This document shows positions 25,534 to 34,076 of a stretch of 64,000 nucleotides of DNA, one piece after another. The notes beneath the pieces are model-generated. The model did not search any database, had not been told where the DNA came from, and worked only from the letters and a program-made list of their open reading frames with translations. The translations under genes and the position numbers were made by a program. Every line of letters begins with the position of its first letter. The stretch's first letter is position 1. The DNA comes from Dehalobacter sp. DCA (GTDB lineage: Bacteria; Bacillota; Desulfitobacteriia; Desulfitobacteriales; Syntrophobotulaceae): the NCBI RefSeq assembly GCF_000305775.1, contig NC_018866.1, positions 2,437,001 to 2,501,000 of the forward strand. Direction: 5' to 3'.

Positions 25534-26955
25534 GTGTTTAATAAATATGGTTTCCAAAAAATAACTCCCCTAAACGGTTTTGATACAGATCCCAATAATG
25601 CCATGCAAAACAACTATGCCTGGTCAATGGCTGAGCTGGGAGACTATCTCTATGTAGGAACGGGAAGAAATATTCTCTATAACATTCTCCTGGCTGTCCA
25701 AAATACTGGAATACTCGGGGATTTCAAAATCCCGAGGGAGCTGACACCTAAGATTGTCGATAACCGGGCAGAAATCTGGCGTTATAACAAGGCACTTCCC
25801 CATGCCGGTTGGCAGAAGGTCTTTAAAGCCCCGGATGATTCCAATATCATTCAGGGTTTCCGGTATATGATCCGTTATACGGATGCCAACGGTCAAACAG
25901 CGCTTTATGTGGGAGGGTATTGTCAGGGTAAGGTAAGGACATTTCGTTCGACAGATGGATTGAACTGGCTTGAGATACCGAATGATAACCTTAAAGGTAC
26001 TTCAACGAGGGCGATGGTGATTCATACCAACGGAAAACTCTATATGTCCGCTGTCGATGAGGCCTCTCCAATTCAACCCGCTGTAATTTACGAATATATC
26101 CCACCTGACATTCTATTTCCAAATGGCAGATGGGAACCGGTTACAGCAGATCCAAGCAACCCCTTATTTATCCAAGGGAAAAACCCAAGCGGGCAAGTCA
26201 TGATGATGGCGAGCTTTAAAGGTCATCTCTATGCCGCTACCACGAATCTGGCGGAAGGATTTGAACTTTGGAAAACGGAAGGCGCCGAACCGAAAATGAA
26301 TGAATGGAAATTGGTCATCGACAAGGGTGCCGGTGATGCGCTTAATATTATTCCCTTAACCCTAGGAATATTTAGAGATTATTTATATGTCGGGGCCATC
26401 ATGTTCCCCCTGCTTGCAGAGCAGCCTATGAATCTCTCGGCCTTCAAACCGTTTGATGTCGTTCGAATTGATGCGCAGGATCATTGGCAGCTGGTCATCG
26501 GGGGTAAGCCGAAAAAGCCTACCAACCCAACCACGGGAACACGCGGCAAAGCTTTAAGCCATAAACCCTCAGGTTTGGGAAATCCCTTTAATTTATACTG
26601 CTGGCAGCTGGAAGAATACAATGGTGAGTTCTTCTTAGGCACATTTGACTGGTCTGTACTCCTTAAACCACTTGTCCCCGCTATCATTCCTTCATTATTA
26701 AACCTGCCAAAGTTATTTGAGGAACTTCTTAAAATCGTGCTTAGCGTGCTGCTCGCTGTAGGCGACGCCCTCTATCCATTTGAAGGATTCGACTTGTATA
26801 AGTCCAAGGATGGGATCCATTGGGTTCCGATTACCTTAAACGGTCTCGGAAATAAGCATAATTATGGTGCAAGGCTTTTATTCAAATCCATCAACGGACA
26901 TTTGAATTTAGGAACAGCCAACCCGTTTGATGGGTGTGAAGTTTGGAAAAAGTGA
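25534..26955 (+). CDS. large propeller-like protein of unknown function
   Basis: A 473-residue protein without a signal peptide. Repeated strands of the form LYVGT...FELWK occur at about residues 35, 125, 165, 230, 280, 355 and 450 (YLYVGTGRN, ALYVGGYCQG, LYAATTNLAEGFELWK, FFLGTFDW, LNLGTANPFDGCEVWKK), and FRSTDGLNWLEI / YKSKDGIHWVPI recur, which suggests a 6- or 7-bladed propeller. A hydrophobic insertion (about residues 375-415) is unusual for the fold and could be a membrane helix. It starts at GTG behind GGGAGG. No enzyme class can be assigned. Confidence 0.7.
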   Translation: MFNKYGFQKITPLNGFDTDPNNAMQNNYAWSMAELGDYLYVGTGRNILYNILLAVQNTGILGDFKIPRELTPKIVDNRAEIWRYNKALPHAGWQKVFKAPDDSNIIQGFRYMIRYTDANGQTALYVGGYCQGKVRTFRSTDGLNWLEIPNDNLKGTSTRAMVIHTNGKLYMSAVDEASPIQPAVIYEYIPPDILFPNGRWEPVTADPSNPLFIQGKNPSGQVMMMASFKGHLYAATTNLAEGFELWKTEGAEPKMNEWKLVIDKGAGDALNIIPLTLGIFRDYLYVGAIMFPLLAEQPMNLSAFKPFDVVRIDAQDHWQLVIGGKPKKPTNPTTGTRGKALSHKPSGLGNPFNLYCWQLEEYNGEFFLGTFDWSVLLKPLVPAIIPSLLNLPKLFEELLKIVLSVLLAVGDALYPFEGFDLYKSKDGIHWVPITLNGLGNKHNYGARLLFKSINGHLNLGTANPFDGCEVWKK

Positions 26956-26970
26956 ATTGAATGTAAATTG

Positions 26971-26993
26971 AATGGAATGGAATGGAATGGAAT
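26971..26993. repeat. 5-base tandem repeat (AATGG)n
   Basis: Four AATGG units and a variant AATTG, between the stop of the propeller gene and the terminator. Probably replication slippage. Confidence 0.7.
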
Positions 26994-27000
26994 TGATATC

Positions 27001-27029
27001 AAAAATGGCCTGTTTTACAGGCCATTTTT
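27001..27029. terminator. bidirectional terminator between convergent genes
   Basis: Perfect 13-bp stem AAAAATGGCCTGT / ACAGGCCATTTTT with a 3-base loop and U-runs both ways. The stem covers the last codons of the minus-strand GMC gene. Confidence 0.85.
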
Positions 27030-28307
27030 GTCAATGATGATTTTACTGACCCTCTTCGCCATCGCCATGATCGTTAAAATCGGCGGATTCCCCAAAGGCT
27101 CGGGGAACAGCGTTGCATCAGCTACATACAGGTTCTCGGGCAGCCTGGGACTGTGGAATGTCCCGGCTTCGTTTGCGGTAAGCGGCAGCATGCCGCCGGG
27201 GTGTCCGGCATTGATCGTTCCCAGGAAAATAGTATCCTTTTTTATCCCGTACCTGGCAAGGATCTCTATGCAGAGTCCAACTTCCTCCCGCAATCTTTCC
27301 TGATCTATATCGCTCAGCGTTTTCCTGATGTTTTTGTTATCAACCGTTCCGGCGCTTGAATCCGCCAGCTTGATCATCAGGGATACGATATCCTGGGCAG
27401 GATACCGCCAGCTAGGATGAAAGAAAAAGCTCAGATAATCAAAATAAGGGGATAAAATAGCATGCTCCCTCTGTACGGCAAAGGGCATCGAAAGCTCTTT
27501 GTTCTGAAGACTTCCCTTTTGCCGGGCAGCCACGCAGAGAACGGGATCAACGAACAGCCTGCTTTCGCATTCGATCCCCGAGTTCTGAAGAATGACGGGG
27601 GTTGAAAATCCGCCTGCCGCCAGGATTACAAGATCCGCCGGGTAAAATACGGTGTTGAAGCCTTTTTGGGCCTGAACCCCTTTTACGAGACCCTTTTCCA
27701 TAACGAGCTTCACTACCTGACAGCCTGTGATGAGCTCCGCACCCAAATCCTGTGCAGCGTTCAGAAATTGACGGCTGTCCCATTTTACATGATACCGGCA
27801 GCCCAGGACACACCTCCCGCAGCCGGTACAGCGCTGATAATTACCCAGTTTGGGCAAAGGCACAGGATTCAGGCCCATTTCCGTGCATATTTCAAACAGC
27901 TTTTTGGTGGAATTCCGCCATTTGGGCCGATGGTCATTGGTGACTGGGATCTCCCGGTAAAGCTCTTCAAATTCATCATCCAGATCAATGCCAAGATCCT
28001 TAAGCCCTTTGTCCATACGCAGGGCATTTCCTGCTGAAAGCGTGGTCGTCCCGCCTAAGCCCTTCCCGCTGACCATCACCATGCTGTCCGGGGTTTTCTT
28101 GACGCTCATCGACGGAAACAGCAGTTGTATTTCCCTCTCATCGAAGAACAGTCCGGTTTTTCTTAGCTTTTCCAGAACAGATAAATTGATAGAAAACGGC
28201 TTGAATTCCCGACCTGCCTCCAGGACTGTCACCTGAAATTTCCCCTGCAGTTTCTTGGCCGCGGCAGCCCCTCCCGCACCGCTGCCGACGACGATTACCC
28301 TTTTCAT
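27015..28307 (-). CDS. GMC-type FAD oxidoreductase with 4Fe-4S motif
   Basis: A 430-residue FAD-dependent oxidoreductase of the GMC superfamily. The dinucleotide-binding motif VVGSGAGGAAAAKKL is at residues 6-20, GKGLGGTTTLSAGNA (about 81-95) is the GMC signature, and the C-terminal NPPILTIMAMAKRV closes the FAD fold. Unlike sugar or alcohol oxidases it has CTGCGRCVLGC at 160-170, a CxxCxxCxxxC pattern for a 4Fe-4S cluster, so electrons probably go to a carrier and not to oxygen. It is last in an operon with radical SAM, membrane and ATC-hydrolase-like genes. Substrate unknown. Confidence 0.85.
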   Translation of the reverse strand: MKRVIVVGSGAGGAAAAKKLQGKFQVTVLEAGREFKPFSINLSVLEKLRKTGLFFDEREIQLLFPSMSVKKTPDSMVMVSGKGLGGTTTLSAGNALRMDKGLKDLGIDLDDEFEELYREIPVTNDHRPKWRNSTKKLFEICTEMGLNPVPLPKLGNYQRCTGCGRCVLGCRYHVKWDSRQFLNAAQDLGAELITGCQVVKLVMEKGLVKGVQAQKGFNTVFYPADLVILAAGGFSTPVILQNSGIECESRLFVDPVLCVAARQKGSLQNKELSMPFAVQREHAILSPYFDYLSFFFHPSWRYPAQDIVSLMIKLADSSAGTVDNKNIRKTLSDIDQERLREEVGLCIEILARYGIKKDTIFLGTINAGHPGGMLPLTANEAGTFHSPRLPENLYVADATLFPEPLGNPPILTIMAMAKRVSKIIIDKNGL

Positions 28308-28331
28308 GTTGAACCATCCTTACTTTTTTAC

Positions 28332-28865
28332 CTAAAGTTCCCTTTGAAAATATCCTTTACAGCATTCATTGCCTTCCGTGATCCTGTGCTGGAAACACAG
28401 CCTGCCGCCGCCTGAAAGCCCTGCGGCCAGCCCTTCATCCAGCGCAGAAATCAGTTTGCAGACTTCCCCGGAATAATAACTGCTGAAATAGCACTGCCGG
28501 ATGATGATTCCCCCCTGCTGGTCACATTGAAGATCAATGCCGATCAACTGATAGATCACCTTCAAGGCCGTAACAGCCTCTTCCCAGGTTCCGATATGCA
28601 GGGTTTTTCTCAAGTTCCGTCCGAATCGATAAGCATTTTGGTACAGCCGCTGTTTGACTTGTTCAACGGGGCGTCCGCTCTGTAAATGATTTTCCGCTTG
28701 TTCCTTGGTAAATAAAGCGTATTGCGGGAGAAGCGCAGCCGAAGAAAGCCCCTTTAGCTCCGGCGGCTCACTTTGGAAAGCATCCGCCGTCAAGCGGAAC
28801 AATTCCTTCAGTTTTTTCCTCTTGATCCATTCTGGCAGACAAAACTGGATGATTTTTAAAAGCAT
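28332..28865 (-). CDS. protein resembling L-2-amino-thiazoline-4-carboxylate hydrolase family
   Basis: A 177-residue soluble protein. The second half has the layout of ATC-hydrolase-like proteins: RQCYFSSYYSGEVCKLISAL followed by GGRLCFQHRITEGNECCKGY, with conserved Cys, His and the (R/K)xxEGxxxC ending. The catalytic assignment in that family is weak, so no reaction should be assumed. It lies between the GMC and membrane-protein genes (24 and 37 bases apart), in one operon headed by the radical SAM enzyme. GGGAG precedes the ATG. Confidence 0.55.
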   Translation of the reverse strand: MLLKIIQFCLPEWIKRKKLKELFRLTADAFQSEPPELKGLSSAALLPQYALFTKEQAENHLQSGRPVEQVKQRLYQNAYRFGRNLRKTLHIGTWEEAVTALKVIYQLIGIDLQCDQQGGIIIRQCYFSSYYSGEVCKLISALDEGLAAGLSGGGRLCFQHRITEGNECCKGYFQREL

Positions 28866-28902
28866 TGCAACTCCCTGTTTTTTTCAGTCTTAGCAAAAGG
28901 CG

Positions 28903-29319
28903 CTAAGCATTACCGCTAAGCCCGGTTTTCCTAATTTTTAGGTAAAAATACAGTGCCGCTAAGCCAATCAACCCGTCAACAACGAAGTTGGCCAAAAAAA
29001 TCAGGTAGGGCCGGTAAATGAAAAATAGAAACAGAGAAAGGATGGAAGATGCCAGTTTGGCATGGGTCAATAAAAACGGATAGATGTGCTGCACCGGATT
29101 TCGATACATCAAGATGGCAAGTAAAGTAACAAGATACATATAAGCAACTGCCAGTGCCAGATAAAACCCGACGCCTTCTAATGGAGCTTCGGGCAGTCCA
29201 AAATAACCGGAAATACGGTTAAAGAATATCAGGGCCGCATCAGGGAAAAACAGAAAAATCAGACCTACCACGGCAAATATTCCTGCTGCAATCAAGCTAA
29301 ACAGTTTATACAAGCTCAT
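28903..29319 (-). CDS. four-helix membrane protein
   Basis: A 138-residue membrane protein with four predicted helices (about 8-28, 48-68, 85-105, 107-127) and no charged loops of size. It resembles small uncharacterised DoxX-like or DUF-type membrane proteins but no signature is clear. Its start is preceded by GGGGG, the last unit of the 14-nt repeat that separates it from the radical SAM gene. Confidence 0.65.
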   Translation of the reverse strand: MSLYKLFSLIAAGIFAVVGLIFLFFPDAALIFFNRISGYFGLPEAPLEGVGFYLALAVAYMYLVTLLAILMYRNPVQHIYPFLLTHAKLASSILSLFLFFIYRPYLIFLANFVVDGLIGLAALYFYLKIRKTGLSGNA

Positions 29320-29327
29320 AACCTATA

Positions 29328-29453
29328 CCCCCATAACCCTATCCCTATTACTTCATTCCTACCTCTTCATCCCAATGATTTGATCCCTATAGCTTCATCC
29401 CTATAGCTTCACTCCAATCATTTCACTTCCACGGCTTTATTCCGATAGCCTTA
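29328..29453 (-). repeat. nine-unit degenerate 14-nt tandem repeat
   Basis: Read on the minus strand, nine consecutive 14-mers fill the gap between the radical SAM stop and the next gene; the most regular unit is TGAAGCTATAGGGA, present twice in a row, with variants such as TCAAATCATTGGGA and TGAAGTAATAGGGA. Nearly every unit starts with a TRA-like triplet and ends in a purine block like a ribosome binding site. The first unit contains the TAA stop of the radical SAM gene. Confidence 0.75.
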
Positions 29454-30644
29454 CCCCTTATAATACAGCCGGAAAAATTCGGACAGCGGACTGAACCGGA
29501 CTTCCTTCATCATCTTCAACGTATCTTCTTTGCTAAGGGGCGATTGCCCTTTATTATATTTCTTCAGCAACGCATAGTTCTTGTTCATAAAGCAGCAGCT
29601 TTCCGACGGAAAATGTGCTTTCATCTCCGAGAAAACGGCTTGCAGCGATTTATCCCGGACATTGCCGAAGGTTATCGGTATGAACACACACGGGCTAACC
29701 TCGCCAAAGGCATCGATATAGACCATTTTATGGCCTGCATTGCAGCCAAAATGCTCTCCTCCTTCAAAATGCCCAAGATAATTCACCGTGATTTTTCTCT
29801 CTCGATTGTATTTATCCTGCAAGTGCACAAGGCTTAAACGTTCTTCTTCGGTAAGGACTGCGGCCTCATGCCAAAAAGCCTCCACTGTTGGCTTGGTTTC
29901 ACTCAGCCATGCTTCATCGATCCCAAGGCCGATCAGGAACGCCAGAAATTTCTCAACCTGATTTTCCCGAAGCATCTCCCTGGAGATGACCGTCGATACA
30001 CTGACATGAGCGCCTGTGCCTTTAAATATTTCGATCGCTTGAAGCGCTGCCCGGAAAGCCCCATGGCATCCTCTGATTCGGTCATGTTCTTCCTCCTGCC
30101 AGTGGTCCAGGCTGATCGAGACATAGCAAAGACCCGCCCGCTTCAGCTCCGCCGCCAGCTCTTGCGTAATGCCCATGCCTGTGGTAAACAGCTTAACGGC
30201 GCAATCATCTCCGGCGCTTTGGACGATCTCTACGAGATCTTTGTTCATAAGTGGCTCCCCGCCGGTAAAACCCAGCCAGAAGACACCCATTTTCTTCAGA
30301 TCCTGAATGAGCTGCTTGATTTCTGCCGTATTGAGAAGCTCCCCGCTCCGGTTCTTGTTGTAACAATAGGCACAATGCTGAGGACAGGCATCGGTCAGGC
30401 TAATTTGGGCATGGGAGGGCCCCTCCGTCCTTGCCAGAAGGTGCTCATTGATAAAGCGGGTAAAGGCTTTGCTGTTTACCGGGGGCAAATGGGAATGAAG
30501 GACCAGCTGCCCACCGACATTCAGCAAACGGAACTTCCCCATGTATTTCATCAGGAACCAATTGATTGAAGGTTTGACCCTGATGATTTGCTTGTTTGCC
30601 CATAGCGATCTGGCTAAGGCAATCTTATTGTTGAATTCAGACAT
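29451..30644 (-). CDS. radical SAM protein with SPASM/twitch-like C-terminus
   Basis: A 397-residue radical S-adenosylmethionine enzyme. The cluster motif CPQHCAYC (Cys87, 91, 94; CxxxCxxC) is followed by GFTGGEPLMN and the usual barrel. The C-terminal region has GCNAGHKMVYIDAFGEVSPC and a later ESCCF, a reduced SPASM/twitch arrangement for an auxiliary Fe-S cluster. About 75 residues precede the barrel, as in peptide- or cofactor-maturing members. No precursor-peptide gene is visible next to it. It heads an operon ending in an Fe-S GMC oxidoreductase, which invites comparison with mycofactocin-type clusters. Substrate unknown. Confidence 0.88.
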   Translation of the reverse strand: MSEFNNKIALARSLWANKQIIRVKPSINWFLMKYMGKFRLLNVGGQLVLHSHLPPVNSKAFTRFINEHLLARTEGPSHAQISLTDACPQHCAYCYNKNRSGELLNTAEIKQLIQDLKKMGVFWLGFTGGEPLMNKDLVEIVQSAGDDCAVKLFTTGMGITQELAAELKRAGLCYVSISLDHWQEEEHDRIRGCHGAFRAALQAIEIFKGTGAHVSVSTVISREMLRENQVEKFLAFLIGLGIDEAWLSETKPTVEAFWHEAAVLTEEERLSLVHLQDKYNRERKITVNYLGHFEGGEHFGCNAGHKMVYIDAFGEVSPCVFIPITFGNVRDKSLQAVFSEMKAHFPSESCCFMNKNYALLKKYNKGQSPLSKEDTLKMMKEVRFSPLSEFFRLYYKG

Positions 30645-30801
30645 GGCCAGCGCACCTTACATTCCATATATTTCTACTTGATAGTTTATCATAATTATAC
30701 TTACATCACCATGCATTGACCTGCCTGTAATTTATAATGGCATGCGGCGGCCAGTGAGGAGACGGTAAATCCACGCCTTGATAGGTGTGGATTTTTATAT
30801 T

Positions 30802-30825
30802 AAAAAATGCGCCTGGAACGGCGCA
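30802..30825 (-). terminator. terminator after the rubredoxin-like gene
   Basis: On the minus strand TGCGCC / GGCGCA form a stem followed by six T, 20 bases past the stop at 30845. A second hairpin (AAATCCAC...GTGGATTTTT, about 30769-30797) points the other way. Confidence 0.7.
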
Positions 30826-30844
30826 ATTAATCAAAAAATTAAAC

Positions 30845-31174
30845 TTACCACTTGCCTCGTCCAACATGGCCTGCGATTTCTGCTTTGCTTCTTTGTTTGA
30901 TGACCCAGGCCTCGTCATGAGCTTGTTTAAACAAAGCAACGCATGGCGGGTCAAGATTGATTTCAATGCCTTCTTTTGCTAAATCTTTTATTCTCATCGC
31001 TAATTTGATGATTTCCATGTGGATGTCATTGGTCCGGTCTGAATCCAGGATCTTTTTGGCATCTTCTTCAGATAAGACGTTGAATTTCTCCTTTGGCGCC
31101 CCACATTTCGGACAAAAATCGGGGGCCGCGCTTCCCTCATGAACGTAACCACAAACAGAACATTTCCATAACAT
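30845..31174 (-). CDS. rubredoxin-domain protein
   Basis: A 109-residue protein with an N-terminal rubredoxin-like iron site: CSVCGYVHEG at residues 5-14 and CPKCGAPKEK at 21-30 (two CxxCG knuckles). The remaining 75 residues are helical (NDIHMEIIKLAMRIKDLAKE, CVALFKQAHDEAW) and of unknown role. The rubredoxin part is very similar to the N-terminus of the FAD reductase encoded just upstream, so the two probably work in one electron path. AGGAGG precedes the ATG. Confidence 0.82.
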   Translation of the reverse strand: MLWKCSVCGYVHEGSAAPDFCPKCGAPKEKFNVLSEEDAKKILDSDRTNDIHMEIIKLAMRIKDLAKEGIEINLDPPCVALFKQAHDEAWVIKQRSKAEIAGHVGRGKW

Positions 31175-31282
31175 AGTTATTTCCTCCTATTTTTTATTTT
31201 TTGTTTTATCTTCTTTATGTTTCCTGAACTGAGTTCAGATGTAAGGAGCTTTCTCTATAATCCAACGGGTTTAAAAGGGCTT

Positions 31283-33082
31283 TCAAGTATTTTTAACCGG
31301 TTCGGCCACCGCATGGATCCCTGCAATATGGCCGAAAGTCATTGCGGGGCCGATGGTGCTTCCCGCACCCCAATAGGCATTGGCTGTCGGTGAAGCAATG
31401 CAGTTTCCCGCGCCATAAAGACCTGGGATTGGATTCCCACGAACATCCAGGACTTGGGCACGACTGTCAATGACGGGTCCGCCATTGGTATCCAGTGTCC
31501 CCGCTCCAAGGATAACCGCATAGTACGGCCCATGATCACTTAGCGGATACATACAATAATTCCGACTTCCTTCCGGAGGCCAAGGGGCGCCGGGAACCGT
31601 CGGCGGAAATGTTGTCCATTCCCTGTCATACGTGTATTCTCCCCGATGGAAATCCTCATCTTTGCCGTTTTTGGCAAATTCATTAAAACGGGTCACCGTA
31701 TTTTTTAAGTTTTCCAGAAAATCAGGGGCCAGTCCAAAGCTCCCGGTATGTTCGGCTAATGCCGACAACCGCTGAGATAATGATCGCGTGAGCTCCTCCA
31801 GCGTAGACCCTGAAATGATATAGGAAGGAAGCGCATTGCTTTGAAGCGGGTACGGCGGAAATCCCTGCCATAATTCAGCCGTCCTCTGGTCATAAATCAT
31901 AAACACCAGCATGTTTGTCCATTCCGCACGCTGAGGGTCCCAAACGAAGTGGGTCATGGTCCGATCCGTATAATTTCTTTTTTCATCCATGATGCGTTTG
32001 CCATAACGGTTGACTTCAATGACACTGTCACCGGGAATATAAAATACGTTATTCGAACCTCCAGGATAGGCAAGGGCATTTTCCAATATACTTTCTGCTC
32101 GGAAAGCACCGGCCATATTACCGAGCTTGGCACCGATTTCCACTGACATCGTAATGAAGTCGCCGGTATTCGTCGGTGCGGAGCAGCCGCCAAAGTGAGG
32201 CCCCCGCTGGAAATGAAGCATGAGTTCCGGGTTGTGGGAATAACCTCCGCTGCCAAAAATAGCTGCCTTGCGCGCTCTGAACCTGATGATTTCTTTTCCT
32301 CCCCTGACAACTTCCAGCCCAACCACTTCTTTCCGGTCGTTCTGCAGGATATGGATAACCTGATGATCCGTCATGATCTTTATCCCATTTGCTTTCGCCC
32401 AATCCTCCAGTTGTCTGATCAGTTCAAAGCCGTAACTCATCTTGCCTTCGGGATTTTTTGCGTACAAAACGCGTCCCCGGACTCCTTTGTTTTCCGGAAG
32501 ATGATCCATATAATCCACCTGGGGTTTACCTGTCCAGTTGATTTCCTGAATGCTGCTCAGGGCACCGCATTCAGCTAGAAACTCTACTGTCTCCGACGCT
32601 CTGTCAACCATTGCTTCGATCAGTTCATACGCGTTCTGCGGGATCCCTAACCTGAAATCCTTTGGGTTGTACAGATGAGGATAGGAATATCGTGCCATAT
32701 AGCGAAGTGCATCCTCTTTTTTATCTTCAATCCCCCGTTCACGTTGAAACCGATTGTTTGGCGTCCAATAACCGCCCCCCGACCGAATGGTCGTTCCACC
32801 GATTGAAGACGCTTTTTCCAGCATGATAACACTGGCTCCCTGCTTTCTTGCAGTGATTGCTGCAGAAAATGCAGCCGCACCGCTTCCCACGATAAGAATA
32901 TCTGCTTCATCATCAAAGGTAGACGATCTCGTGAACGGAAGGCTATTCAAGCCATGAGCATCTTGACCAGGATCAGCAAGTAATTGAAATTTCTCCTTTG
33001 GCGCACCGCACATGGGACATTTTTCTGGTGGTTCAGCCCCCTCATGGACGTATCCACAGACAGTACAAATCCATTTTTTCAT
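31283..33082 (-). CDS. rubredoxin-fused flavoprotein reductase (fumarate reductase/ketosteroid dehydrogenase type)
   Basis: A 599-residue fusion. Residues 1-35 are a rubredoxin knuckle domain (CTVCGYVHEGAEPPEKCPMCG). Residues 60-595 are an FAD_binding_2 flavoprotein with DILIVGSGAAAFSAAITARK, SSIGGTTIRSGGGYW and the C-terminal GLYGAGNCIASPTANAYWG and GSTIGPAMTFG segments, as in 3-ketosteroid dehydrogenases, urocanate and fumarate reductases. It probably reduces (or dehydrogenates) an activated C=C bond, with electrons through the rubredoxin. Desulfitobacterium-type genomes hold many such proteins. There is no signal peptide, so it is cytoplasmic. The substrate is unknown. Confidence 0.88.
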   Translation of the reverse strand: MKKWICTVCGYVHEGAEPPEKCPMCGAPKEKFQLLADPGQDAHGLNSLPFTRSSTFDDEADILIVGSGAAAFSAAITARKQGASVIMLEKASSIGGTTIRSGGGYWTPNNRFQRERGIEDKKEDALRYMARYSYPHLYNPKDFRLGIPQNAYELIEAMVDRASETVEFLAECGALSSIQEINWTGKPQVDYMDHLPENKGVRGRVLYAKNPEGKMSYGFELIRQLEDWAKANGIKIMTDHQVIHILQNDRKEVVGLEVVRGGKEIIRFRARKAAIFGSGGYSHNPELMLHFQRGPHFGGCSAPTNTGDFITMSVEIGAKLGNMAGAFRAESILENALAYPGGSNNVFYIPGDSVIEVNRYGKRIMDEKRNYTDRTMTHFVWDPQRAEWTNMLVFMIYDQRTAELWQGFPPYPLQSNALPSYIISGSTLEELTRSLSQRLSALAEHTGSFGLAPDFLENLKNTVTRFNEFAKNGKDEDFHRGEYTYDREWTTFPPTVPGAPWPPEGSRNYCMYPLSDHGPYYAVILGAGTLDTNGGPVIDSRAQVLDVRGNPIPGLYGAGNCIASPTANAYWGAGSTIGPAMTFGHIAGIHAVAEPVKNT

Positions 33083-33135
33083 AGTTTCAATCCTTCTTTC
33101 TCTTATGTACTGTTGAATGAAAAAGGTTTTTGCTG

Positions 33136-33486
33136 TTATTGTAACTGGTCGAGATCATACTTATATGCAGCTACTTTTTGAACATAATCATCATTTTCAT
33201 AAGAGCCGCTGTCATTGAGGAGAATTTTGCTGTTTTCAATTCCTCTTTGTCTGGATAGTATGATGAGATCAAAGACCATCTCATCAGGATATCCTTGCCC
33301 GGTCCAATAGTCCCGATCATCAATCAGCTCTTCAATTACGATATTAATGTCCTGAGGTTGCGCATCATTATTTCCATCTACTTGGAAAATCGCTAAAACT
33401 AACTCATACGATAAATTGTTTTTCTCACACAGTTTCCAAATATCACGCTGCATTTTTTCCGGCATAGGTATCTTATAAATTGGCAC
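33136..33486 (-). CDS. hypothetical protein, possibly lysozyme-fold-like
   Basis: A 116-residue soluble protein. The segment LCEKNNLSYELVLAIFQVDG resembles the helical start of transglycosylase-like domains, but the catalytic Glu is replaced by Asp-Gly and the rest is short, so enzymatic activity is doubtful. The gene lies 53 bases downstream-side of the flavoprotein gene start and five bases before the cupredoxin stop, so it is likely read with the cupredoxin genes. Confidence 0.55.
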   Translation of the reverse strand: MPIYKIPMPEKMQRDIWKLCEKNNLSYELVLAIFQVDGNNDAQPQDINIVIEELIDDRDYWTGQGYPDEMVFDLIILSRQRGIENSKILLNDSGSYENDDYVQKVAAYKYDLDQLQ

Positions 33487-33491
33487 TTTTT

Positions 33492-33839
33492 TTAGTTAAC
33501 GATAATCTTCCCCTTCATGAATGGATGATAGGTACAGATGTAATCAAATTTTCCTGCATCACTGAAAGTTTGTTTATACGATTGGCCCTTGTTCAAGCGT
33601 CCGCTGTCGAAAGACTTACCTGTAGCCGTATGATCCATTGCATCCTTATTAATCCAATTAATGGTTTCACCCTTTTGTATGGTTATCTCGGCTGGTTGGA
33701 ATTGATTATTCTCAATAAGGACCGAATTCTTTTCAGGCGCTTGGTCAGACGGCTGCCCGCTCTTAGCAGGACTGCACCCCGTAATGGTTATGGTCAGTAT
33801 CACCAGCATGATGCTAATAAACAGGAGTATCTTTTTCAT
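33492..33839 (-). CDS. cupredoxin lipoprotein
   Basis: A 115-residue exported blue-copper protein: signal sequence with lipobox TITGC, then a plastocyanin/azurin-like barrel. The copper ligands are visible as His in DHTATG and CTYHPFMKG (Cys, His and Met). It probably carries electrons outside the membrane or binds copper. The start is ATG 33839 because GGAGGG lies seven bases upstream; the longer frame adds seven residues. It follows two small membrane-protein genes in the same operon. Confidence 0.85.
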   Translation of the reverse strand: MKKILLFISIMLVILTITITGCSPAKSGQPSDQAPEKNSVLIENNQFQPAEITIQKGETINWINKDAMDHTATGKSFDSGRLNKGQSYKQTFSDAGKFDYICTYHPFMKGKIIVN

Positions 33840-33866
33840 AAACAAGCCCTCCATTTCCATAAATTT

Positions 33867-34076
33867 TTACAATCTGAATATTCCCCAATAGAGCCCTATT
33901 GCCATAGAACCATGGATGATTGCTACCAGAAGAATGATGTATCCCATGATCCGGTGCCATCGAAAAGGAATAGGGACGATTCTTTTCGCAACAAGAATCT
34001 GAAAAACGATCAGTAAGAATAATAGCAAACCAAGCCAGAGATGGAGCGGCTTTCCCATTATTACCGGTATCATCAT
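33867..34076 (-). CDS. small two-helix membrane protein with conserved His
   Basis: A 69-residue membrane protein with two helices (about 10-30 and 43-65). His residues lie in or near the helices (KPLHLWLG, FRWHRIMGY, AIIHGSMA), an arrangement that could bind a b-type haem, as in cytochrome b561-like or DUF4405-type subunits. It overlaps the upstream small gene by four bases and precedes the cupredoxin gene, so a role in the same electron path is plausible but unproven. Confidence 0.6.
   Translation of the reverse strand: MMIPVIMGKPLHLWLGLLLFLLIVFQILVAKRIVPIPFRWHRIMGYIILLVAIIHGSMAIGLYWGIFRL

Noticed and set aside
29328-29453. The 14-nt repeat considered as a CRISPR array
   Set aside because: Units are contiguous with no unique spacers, and no cas genes are near.
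29868-30569. A 233-codon plus-strand frame opposite the radical SAM gene
   Set aside because: Shadow of the radical SAM gene; no ribosome binding site and no domain.
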